Shown piece after piece: positions 53,355-61,153 of a stretch of DNA of 64,000 bases (its first letter is position 1; the number at the start of each line of letters is the position of its first letter). The stretch lies in contig NZ_FRDA01000002.1 in the NCBI RefSeq assembly GCF_900143095.1, forward strand, positions 124,001 to 188,000. Direction: 5' to 3'. Below the pieces are notes generated by a model. That model was not told where the DNA came from and did not search any database. It saw only the letters and a program-made list of their open reading frames with translations. The position numbers and the translations under genes were made by a program. Origin of the DNA: Pseudomonas asturiensis. Lineage in GTDB: Bacteria > Pseudomonadota > Gammaproteobacteria > Pseudomonadales > Pseudomonadaceae.

Positions 53355-53441
53355 AGAGATGCTTGTCCGCTCAAGATCGTGCAACCGGTTAGTACTCGGG
53401 TGTCTAAGTGGCCCTATGCATCGGTGATAAACAAATAGGTC

Positions 53442-54746
53442 TCAATAGTCCCATTCACCGTAGGGGTCTTGCTCGTAACGCCAATCCCTGATGACGATAT
53501 CGCCGTTTATAACTAGCGGCTCGACCTCAAAGGTGACACAGCCGATTTTGTGGGCCTCCAGAGTATCCGGGATATACGCAAGACCAGACGGGAAAGGCCC
53601 ATTGCCGATGATGGGGTCGTCCTCTGTCCTTTCCTGATAAGGAATGATGGCGAGCACACGTGAAAACAGAACAATGTTGATCCCGTCCTGGTGCTGAACA
53701 GAGGCAAACATCACCCCATCAATAGGTGGCTCAACCTGCGTAGAAAGGTACTCTGCAATCACTTGGGTCAGTAAATATTCATGTTCTTGGTCAGGCGTGA
53801 CCGGCGAACTAATTTTACTGTGCAAGGTGCGTAGAAACTGTCTTCGCTCCATATTCATTCGATACGCCGGATCAAAACAACTCATAGGCTGAGAATCGAA
53901 TATGTTCTCCAACACACCAAAATCGAGCACTCGGGCATCCCGTAATAACTGAAACGCCCCCGTTAGCACCATACCGCCCACCGATGGGCGCAACTCGGCG
54001 ATGCACGTGTCTCGATCAAATGCGCCATAAAACACAGGAACGCCAACAGGATTCATTCGTCCTGCACGCGCCTTTTCCTTGGGAGGTGCCGCTAGTTCAG
54101 TTTCCGGGGAGACAAGAATGTTTTTAGGATCCGATGACGGTGGGCAGTAGCGCCCTCGATACAGTTCCCAACCATCTTCTACTTCAAACAATCGCACCAC
54201 CTCCTGGCTGTTTTCGTCTTTGAGGTGATGAATACCTTTAAACAACCAATCGAGGAACGCTTTACCGTGATCGTTAAAGAAACGGCTGCGGTGCATCACA
54301 CCATTTTTGAATTCTTGCCATTTTTCCTCGACTTCTGTCGGTCGGATACTGCGCCGCATGTACAGCGCATCAGCCTCAAAACGTGGCTCACCGCCTCGTT
54401 TCAAGTCATATTCAGAGCAAACAGTGAGCAACTCGACAATGGCAGCAGTGACGGAGCCTTCATTATCGTCGCACTCAAGCATTTCCGCGACGATGAGCGC
54501 CAAGGGATTGCCGGCGCGAATGTAGCGTCCCAGATCCCCAGCACCGCAAGTTCTGATGACCGGATCAGTCCCGTAGAAATTGTAAAGAATCTCTGCAATA
54601 TCATCCGCTAAAACCTCAATGGCTATGCAGGGCCGCACATGCTCACAGACCGCACACTTGGCCATATCGCATTGATCACGAATACGTTGCCGAAGAAAGA
54701 TATCCCCCACACAGCCATCACATACAATTTCTACGCTGCCTTTCAA
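53442..54746 (-). CDS. HEPN/RES N-terminal domain plus RES-domain toxin-like protein
   Basis: 434 residues starting at TTG 54746 with AAGGGG upstream. The N-terminus has CDGC and CAVC pairs followed by a helical region, as in HEPN/RES N-terminal domain proteins. The C-terminal RES domain shows YRGRY, RAGRMNPVGVPVFYGAFDRDTCIAELRP (Arg230, Asn232, Tyr240, Glu251) and ends EQDPYGEWDY. Classical RES toxins degrade NAD+ with an Xre antitoxin; no antitoxin gene is adjacent. NAD+ depletion on infection is the likely activity (inference). It lies 34 bases after the PhoD-like gene and 87 before the Cap4/STAND gene. Confidence 0.8.
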   Translation of the reverse strand: MKGSVEIVCDGCVGDIFLRQRIRDQCDMAKCAVCEHVRPCIAIEVLADDIAEILYNFYGTDPVIRTCGAGDLGRYIRAGNPLALIVAEMLECDDNEGSVTAAIVELLTVCSEYDLKRGGEPRFEADALYMRRSIRPTEVEEKWQEFKNGVMHRSRFFNDHGKAFLDWLFKGIHHLKDENSQEVVRLFEVEDGWELYRGRYCPPSSDPKNILVSPETELAAPPKEKARAGRMNPVGVPVFYGAFDRDTCIAELRPSVGGMVLTGAFQLLRDARVLDFGVLENIFDSQPMSCFDPAYRMNMERRQFLRTLHSKISSPVTPDQEHEYLLTQVIAEYLSTQVEPPIDGVMFASVQHQDGINIVLFSRVLAIIPYQERTEDDPIIGNGPFPSGLAYIPDTLEAHKIGCVTFEVEPLVINGDIVIRDWRYEQDPYGEWDY

Positions 54747-54780
54747 ATCATACCCCTTGAAAGCACCTATCCTAGAACCA

Positions 54781-56550
54781 CTATTTCTGAGCCGGATGCA
54801 CCGCTTGCAGATGGTTGGAAAAACCTACCTCAGTTTCACAACGCCAAGTCGCCCACAGCTTGCATCCCGTCTCGCCCCCCATGTCCAACTCAAACGCCAA
54901 CCAGTTCCGAGCCGGCATCACATACCGATTAAAACCGGGGAACAACATCATCTCGACACAGTGCTGCACATCGATGGATTGGACCTTGCTGGCGGTATGG
55001 TTCAGCAACTGAAGAAAAAGCCGTTCGGCCACTCCAATCAATGACGGATGCACCACACCTGACGAAGTAAATTGCTGAATCTGCGCCCAGTTCGACGTTG
55101 GCGGAATATCCCTTCGGTAGCAACTGCCCCAGGCCGCGACATGCACGTCCCCAGAAGCAATGGATACACGCAGCATTCTCTGCTCAGCAATACGAGTCAG
55201 CGACTCCAGGAGTCGCTTACGCTCCCCCTCGTGATCCCCGTGCGACCAATGATCCTTAAGGTCATCAGCATTACTGTCGAGCACATGATCCTGCCCAAAC
55301 GTATCGAGCAACCCTTCAGCCAGCGACAATTTGGGGTGCGCGACCGGAACCGAGGACATGAAGATCAAGTGCTGACATTTGCTTCCAGGATGAGCAGGCT
55401 TACCGTCACGGAGCGTGTTGAGCCAAGCCTGCATAGCAGTCCAGGTATCGGCCCCCAGTACCTGGGTACGTGAACGCTCAGTGCGCAGATCAGCAACAAA
55501 CAACGATACCGGCCCCAAGTGATAGCCAAAACTAAAGCCCGGCTGACCATCCAAGAGCGGCAAGGCCAATCGATCTCCCTTTAATCGGGCACTCCATTGC
55601 ATCGGCTCATACTGTGGATCCTGCTGGGAAACGTTTGCACGCTGGAGCAATTGCAACGGCGGCAAATCATCAAGGGCATGCTGCAACTGAAACACCCAGA
55701 ACGCCCTACGCGCATGACGCATCAACACCTGGAATAACTCACAGTGCTGCATAGCCGGGCTGTAGGACCCCCAACCGTCGAAGATGTCGTGGTCGTCCCA
55801 CATCATCACCGTAGGGATTCTCGCCATCGCATCAGCGGCATCAAGGTTCGGTTTGGGGTGCCCCCAGTCACGCCGCGTATCTGGCAGCCAACGATTGGCA
55901 TAGAGCCCAAAATAGTAGGACTCGATCTCTTTCTCCAGCGCCGCACTTACCTTGAACGCCAATTGCTCCTTGCGCGACAGTCCGACCCATTTCTTGAGGG
56001 ACTTCACATCCTCCCAAATCGAGTCAAAGTAAATTTGGTCGCCCCCCATCAGCATCAATTGGAACCGCTTCAAGCCCTTGTCATGAATTCGTCCTTCATG
56101 CCAAAGCTGTTCCTTGTCCAGCACGTAACCTGCAGCACGCAAGTCACTGTCATGATTGCTGATCAGGTCAGTCCAGACGGCGTTTTCAGGGCGCACCAAC
56201 TTGCGCATCCCACTAGGGTCCGAAAAACCATTGCAAGAGACGTAGGCCATTCTTGGGGCATAGTCTCGACCGGGAATGGAGAACTGCCATTGCGGCCCTT
56301 CCTGCCCTACACCAAACTTTATTGTTCGCTCCTGCGCCTGCTGATCACAGCTCAGGTCGTAACGAAGGATGGTTTCTTTCGGGCGCTCCAGCAAAACCTT
56401 CGGCGCCGGACAAACGTGGCCGTCAACAGAAAGAACAGGAAATGCGGCGCCAGCTACAACTCCGACTAACGCGGTCACCTGCCACTGCCCGGTTTTGCTG
56501 ACGCCTCGGAAGGACAATACTGGCCCCACAGTAAAAAGTGCTTTTGACAT
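54781..56550 (-). CDS. PhoD-like metallophosphatase, paired with a TIR-like gene
   Basis: 589 residues with no signal peptide, unlike secreted PhoD. Metal-site motifs are MGGDQIYFD (Asp171), PTVMMWDDHDIFDGWGSY (Asp252-His254) and SIASGDVHVAAWG, all typical of PhoD/calcineurin-like phosphodiesterases. An N-terminal beta domain (about residues 1-95) precedes the enzyme. It starts 5 bases after the TIR-like gene, so the two are surely co-translated. It may hydrolyse a nucleotide or phospho-compound made or used by its partner, but the substrate is unknown. I know of no described system with this pair. Confidence 0.8.
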   Translation of the reverse strand: MSKALFTVGPVLSFRGVSKTGQWQVTALVGVVAGAAFPVLSVDGHVCPAPKVLLERPKETILRYDLSCDQQAQERTIKFGVGQEGPQWQFSIPGRDYAPRMAYVSCNGFSDPSGMRKLVRPENAVWTDLISNHDSDLRAAGYVLDKEQLWHEGRIHDKGLKRFQLMLMGGDQIYFDSIWEDVKSLKKWVGLSRKEQLAFKVSAALEKEIESYYFGLYANRWLPDTRRDWGHPKPNLDAADAMARIPTVMMWDDHDIFDGWGSYSPAMQHCELFQVLMRHARRAFWVFQLQHALDDLPPLQLLQRANVSQQDPQYEPMQWSARLKGDRLALPLLDGQPGFSFGYHLGPVSLFVADLRTERSRTQVLGADTWTAMQAWLNTLRDGKPAHPGSKCQHLIFMSSVPVAHPKLSLAEGLLDTFGQDHVLDSNADDLKDHWSHGDHEGERKRLLESLTRIAEQRMLRVSIASGDVHVAAWGSCYRRDIPPTSNWAQIQQFTSSGVVHPSLIGVAERLFLQLLNHTASKVQSIDVQHCVEMMLFPGFNRYVMPARNWLAFELDMGGETGCKLWATWRCETEVGFSNHLQAVHPAQK

Positions 56551-56555
56551 CCCTG

Positions 56556-57680
56556 TTATCTCCCTTCAAGTTCGGCGGCAATAACTTTGACAATCTTGGC
56601 GCGTGAAGCGGCTCTCTTGGCCAGAATTTGCGCTTCGCCTGTTTGATCCAACCATTCCCTAAAACGCTGGAGCGCATGGCGCGTTTGCGACGCATCGCGA
56701 CAGTTGGCCAGGAAGGCAAACTGTACTTTCTGTACATCATCAGCGACAAAAATACCGAAGGAACCGCTTACAACCGTAGCATCCGGAAAGCCTAACAACG
56801 CAGTGGCCTGAGTCTCTGTCGCTCCACGGTGACAGGCGATTAAATGCAACGGTCCTTCTGCACCTTTCAACAGATCAGCATGCTCATGGTCACGTAGAAA
56901 AGGCTTACCCACCAGCTCACGCGCAGCAGCAACCGTGAACGCAGCCGGGATTGCATGGACAAACACAACGACATTCACTCCAGCAATTGGAACAATGGCG
57001 AACGCTTCGCTAGAAAGGACTTTGCCACCATTGAGCGCCTGCAGTAACACCGCTTCCATCGCTCGTTTGCGCTGACGGAAGTCCATCCGTGTCCAATCCA
57101 GCGCCTGGCCCATATCGAAACGGCTCGAAGCCGCAGCGGTTACACCGCGCTGGGTCAGAACGACCAACGCATCGAGAAGCGCTTCCTGAACGCGGCTACG
57201 CAATTGCTCAACGGTTGAGACCATTCCACCCCTGAAGGGTGTCTGTTGTGCAATAAAGGCCTGGAAGCGCTGATTACGTGCTGTCTCAGCTACCTGGCCA
57301 TCGCCTGTTGGGATATTTGGCATAGCGATGAAGCGCACCTTCCCCCGAGTAGTGGCTAGTCCCTCCATGTACTCCGCATGGCAAATACCAATGTCGCCGT
57401 CACCACTGGCCCAGCCGGCATCACCATTGGACAGCACCAGTAGCACATCGCAATCCCTCACGGCTTGCAAACAGGCTTCCCAGCTGTCCTGCATTCCGTC
57501 CGCAGGAGGTGCATCTTCGTTAATCCAAACTTCAAATACCTGTTTGCCAAATAGCTTCGTGCCCTCTATCTCACGTTTGAGTTGCTCTCGGATATTGCTG
57601 AGCGTTTGATCGCTGTCCGCGGGAAAGCGATCGTTACAACGACTGGACAGCATTACTTTGATTCTCTTTGACTGGGCCAT
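56556..57680 (-). CDS. TIR/DUF4062-like protein with unknown C-terminal domain
   Basis: 374 residues with AGGAG upstream. The N-terminal 125 residues (KRIKVMLSSRCNDRFP...LREQ..GKQVFEVWINEDAPPADGMQDSWEACLQAVRDCDVLLVLSNGDAGWASGDGDIGICHAEYMEGLATTRGKVRFIAMPN) follow the DUF4062/TIR pattern, with Glu103 as candidate catalytic residue. The rest contains a novel-looking alpha/beta region (FAIVPIAGVNVVVFVHAIPAAFTVAAARELVGKPFLRD) and may sense a signal. It could be an NADase or produce a cyclic ADP-ribose-like messenger acted on by the phosphatase partner (inference). The helicase-nuclease gene ends 118 bases upstream. Confidence 0.72.
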   Translation of the reverse strand: MAQSKRIKVMLSSRCNDRFPADSDQTLSNIREQLKREIEGTKLFGKQVFEVWINEDAPPADGMQDSWEACLQAVRDCDVLLVLSNGDAGWASGDGDIGICHAEYMEGLATTRGKVRFIAMPNIPTGDGQVAETARNQRFQAFIAQQTPFRGGMVSTVEQLRSRVQEALLDALVVLTQRGVTAAASSRFDMGQALDWTRMDFRQRKRAMEAVLLQALNGGKVLSSEAFAIVPIAGVNVVVFVHAIPAAFTVAAARELVGKPFLRDHEHADLLKGAEGPLHLIACHRGATETQATALLGFPDATVVSGSFGIFVADDVQKVQFAFLANCRDASQTRHALQRFREWLDQTGEAQILAKRAASRAKIVKVIAAELEGR

Positions 57681-57798
57681 CCTTGCTCCTGCCCCACTTC
57701 CGAGGCCTCAAATTCTTTGATCAATGAATACCTTCCCGCCCTACCTCCAGATTCACCTGGCCAAGAAGCCGGAGGCAATATGGTGCCCCCCCTTTCTG

Positions 57799-60729
57799 TT
57801 AGGCACTGATTACGACCCGGACATCTGAACCAGATACGTTCTTAATGTAGGAGTAACTGGTGCCGAGGACAGCAAGCTGATCAGCGGAGATTTTCGCTGC
57901 CGAAATGGCAGGCTGTACGATCACGAATCTGAAAATCATCTCGTGATCGTGGCACTTGTTGCGAAGCAGCTCCAAATCTATTGGGTCACCCTTGAGGATT
58001 CTGTCGAACCCTTTCGGCAGCGATTGCTGGTACCGCCACATCAATCGATTGAAGAATTTTTCCTCGGTGTGCAGCCACTTCACCGATCGTGACGCTTGGC
58101 CGCAGACCTCGTAGACATCGTTCACGCGAGCACCAGGCCGATTTTTTTGGGGGCAATACTTGCAGTGGTAAAGGTCGACAAAGATTGCGTCCTTGCTTTC
58201 TTTGATTGCCACCAAATCCGCAATCTCACCTGCGCCATCATCGTTGAAAATGAATGCATAGTCGTCCTCGATTCGGCTGTAGGTGAAACCTTGGACGGTG
58301 TCCATGTTACGAGTTGCCCTCATGGACTCGCTGTGGATCTGGGTGGTCCCCCAGTCCCAAGCCTCAATCAGCGCTATAGGAAGCTTCAAGTCCAAACTAT
58401 TGGGTGTGTAGAACCGGTAATTACCCTCGACCATTGAACCGTCTACGGCTAGCAGGACCAAAGGGTTCGCATCCAGGTACTGCTCAAACGAGCTCTCTTC
58501 AGCGAAAATGATCTTCACCCCTGGGCAAGAGACTTGGTAGCTGTCGTTCAGTAACCGTATCGTGATGCCAGGAAGCTGACACTCCGTGCCATCTGCTGCT
58601 ATGGCGATGACGGGCACTTCTAGTGTCAGATCGTCGGTCCGCTGAGGCTTGCCAAGCTCGACATCAAGCAGGTTGAAGATCTCACCATTGAGCGCCAGCG
58701 AAATTTTCTGCTCGTTTTCGATCGCAATGGGCTCAGGCCAATCAGCATAGAAGAGTCCAGTTGGCCAGGCTCCCTCAATCTTCTCCGAGCGAATCACATC
58801 CTTGAGCACTTCAGAAGGATTTATCGTGGCATTGTTGAGTTTCTGTGAGGCGCGCTTGCACCACTCAATCCAGTAAATGATGCTGGAAGAGTTCATCTCC
58901 CAGATCTTCCCTTTGTGAGAGCAGCCAACGGTGGTGCGCTGTCCATCTTCATAGCCCGTTGCGAAGATGTTGGATTTTTTCGCCGTGCCGTTCTCGATTT
59001 CACTGATGACGGTATTGATGTCCCGCCCGACGTGCATCGTGAATCTCAGATCCTTGCGTGTCCTGGACAGCCCCACGTTCTGCAGCTTCATGAGCTTGAT
59101 GTCGTGCAGGGTTCGGAAGGTAGGCTCGCCGTTGATTCGCCTGGCATCCTTTGCAATCAAATTCAAAAAACGCGTCGCTTGCGACTCATCACCAGAGGAG
59201 TGAATGAAGAGCGTCTTGTCAGGCGCGTGGTAGTACGCCAGGTACAGAATCCAGTTCGTGTCCACAATCGCCGAGGTCTGAGCCCATCCGACGGGTGTTT
59301 CTCGTCGGGTCACCATGATGATGGTGTCTGAATCGTCGTTGATAGAAAGGAACTGCAGCGGTTCTTTCTTCTGGGAGAAGTGATTCGCTTTCTCTGGCCG
59401 CCAATGGTCGCGCTCCACATGGTAGGCGATCGCACTGATCTTGGGGTTTGGGTTCAACCCGAAGATCTCCTCGGAGTCGGCATCACCCGGGAACTGTTCA
59501 GTGAACGTCTCTTTTTCGATTTCGCGGGCGATCTTGTCTTGGCTCACATCTCGAATCACGGCGCTCCAGTCGGCGCTTTCCTTGTAAAGCACTGCCATCT
59601 GGTAATCGACTTTCTGGTTGGCAATGTTTGAGACGAATTTGGCGTCGCCTAGCGTGTCATCAACCCGGGTTAGCCGGCCGATGAACTGTAGCGTGACGGC
59701 CGGACTGCGATGCTGGTCGTGAATAGCCGCGATTTTCAGCTCTGGCAGGTCGAAGCCTTCGCCCAGCATGTCCACGCATACGATGATCTTGTATTTCTTC
59801 TCGACAATTTCACCCAGCAGCTTGACCCGATTCGGCACCTTGCTGTGGATGAGAATGGGTGAGAGGTCTTCATGCTTTTTGTAGAGCTCAAACAGGGCTT
59901 CAGCACGTTTTTGCGATCGTGCGCGTACCATCAGTAGGTGGTTAAAGCCTTGCTCTCGATCACCTCGCAACAACTCTACCGCCTTATCAGCAACCACTTG
60001 GTCAGCCAACTCGAGGTTGTATTCGCGCACTGGGTGAAATTCGATCGACTTGAAGTAGCCATCGATCTGCGCATCCTTCAACGGGTAGTTGTAGATAATC
60101 TTGCCTTCGAGAGGCTGATTGTCCTCCCTGAAAGGCGTAGCAGTGAACTGCAGGCATGGCTTCTCTTTAAACGCGGTTTTCACCCGCCCCCATGTCATGG
60201 CAGCCACATGATGGGTTTCGTCGATGATCAGGTGGCTGCAGAGCTCAGCCAAGGCTTGGAGCGATTCTGTGTCGAATCGCTGCAATGCTTGCGGAGTAGC
60301 GACAATTAAATTCGCCTCGGCAAGCTGTTGGACATTTTCAGCCGACATTCCTGAGCCGATCGCCCTAACCACAGGGTTAAGTGCTGTGGCAGAAACAGCA
60401 CCGATCTCCCGAAGTTTTTTCAGCCCGAGGCATTTTTCGACAAGCTGGGAACGCAAGGCATCTGACGGGACGAGCACCAATGTCCTTGCCAACCGCCCTG
60501 CGATAAGCAGACCAAGCATGGTATCGGTCTTGCCGGTACCCGTTGGCATCACGATCGTTGCCGTCGTGGCGGGAGACATCACCAGGTGGCCCAGTGAAGC
60601 GTATAGGGCGGCAAGCTGAGGCTTACGCAAGCCCGGCGTATTGGTATCCCGGACTGCCAGGTTGAAGTTGAAGAGGTGTTGCTGCCAGCTTTGATATACG
60701 TCTAAGTACTTCCCTGTAGCATCGACCAT
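57799..60729 (-). CDS. DEAD/DEAH helicase with C-terminal nuclease-like domain
   Basis: 976 residues from ATG 60729 (GTG and TTG starts 9-12 bases upstream are possible). Helicase motifs are MPTGTGKTD (I), IIDETHHV (II), FTATPFR (III) and QFIGRLTRVD (VI), of the ResIII/SF2 type. Near residues 830-900 there is EIADLVAIKESKDAIFVDLYHCKYC, a candidate PD-(D/E)xK nuclease (Asp, Asp...Lys), followed by RSVKWLHTEEKFFNRLMWRY. A fused helicase-nuclease in a defence island points to restriction of foreign DNA. No methylase gene is present, so it is not a standard restriction-modification system. Confidence 0.82.
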   Translation of the reverse strand: MVDATGKYLDVYQSWQQHLFNFNLAVRDTNTPGLRKPQLAALYASLGHLVMSPATTATIVMPTGTGKTDTMLGLLIAGRLARTLVLVPSDALRSQLVEKCLGLKKLREIGAVSATALNPVVRAIGSGMSAENVQQLAEANLIVATPQALQRFDTESLQALAELCSHLIIDETHHVAAMTWGRVKTAFKEKPCLQFTATPFREDNQPLEGKIIYNYPLKDAQIDGYFKSIEFHPVREYNLELADQVVADKAVELLRGDREQGFNHLLMVRARSQKRAEALFELYKKHEDLSPILIHSKVPNRVKLLGEIVEKKYKIIVCVDMLGEGFDLPELKIAAIHDQHRSPAVTLQFIGRLTRVDDTLGDAKFVSNIANQKVDYQMAVLYKESADWSAVIRDVSQDKIAREIEKETFTEQFPGDADSEEIFGLNPNPKISAIAYHVERDHWRPEKANHFSQKKEPLQFLSINDDSDTIIMVTRRETPVGWAQTSAIVDTNWILYLAYYHAPDKTLFIHSSGDESQATRFLNLIAKDARRINGEPTFRTLHDIKLMKLQNVGLSRTRKDLRFTMHVGRDINTVISEIENGTAKKSNIFATGYEDGQRTTVGCSHKGKIWEMNSSSIIYWIEWCKRASQKLNNATINPSEVLKDVIRSEKIEGAWPTGLFYADWPEPIAIENEQKISLALNGEIFNLLDVELGKPQRTDDLTLEVPVIAIAADGTECQLPGITIRLLNDSYQVSCPGVKIIFAEESSFEQYLDANPLVLLAVDGSMVEGNYRFYTPNSLDLKLPIALIEAWDWGTTQIHSESMRATRNMDTVQGFTYSRIEDDYAFIFNDDGAGEIADLVAIKESKDAIFVDLYHCKYCPQKNRPGARVNDVYEVCGQASRSVKWLHTEEKFFNRLMWRYQQSLPKGFDRILKGDPIDLELLRNKCHDHEMIFRFVIVQPAISAAKISADQLAVLGTSYSYIKNVSGSDVRVVISA

Positions 60730-61153
60730 TGCGTTCACCAAATTGAATGTGAAAATCAGCGCTGATTATTCAATGGCCACATGCTATCAGTGAACATCAG
60801 TTCAGGTGTACCCTGAAAGTTTGCGGTCATACCCGCCACTCTCTCTACCTTCACCAACTGACGATCGATGCCAAACACTCAAATCTGAGACGGAGGTAAA
60901 ATGCCCCCCAATCCACCCTAGTCTCCGTCAGAAAACGTCATTCGCGATAGCTCCCACACCCGGTGTGAATGAGGGCAAAAATGGGGGGAAAACTCGTTTT
61001 TTTCGAGCTGGCCCCATCGTAATAGCCCGGCCGAAATGTTGTTCGGCAGCCCTGAGAGCTAGTGATAACTGCTCATAAGCAACTTGCATAAGCTGGGGCT
61101 GGAAAGCGAGCGTAGCGCAAATATGGGCGACAGACATCATTCAGGAGACATTC
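60730..61153. promoter_or_regulatory. Divergent intergenic region
   Basis: About 420 bases between the minus-strand helicase gene and the plus-strand Cap4/STAND gene. It should contain both promoters, but I see no motif strong enough to place. AGGAG at 61144 precedes the plus-strand start. No small gene is supported. Confidence 0.4.

Noticed and set aside
56253..56584. Plus-strand frames antisense to the PhoD-like gene
   Set aside because: Shadows of a gene with complete metal-binding motifs on the minus strand.
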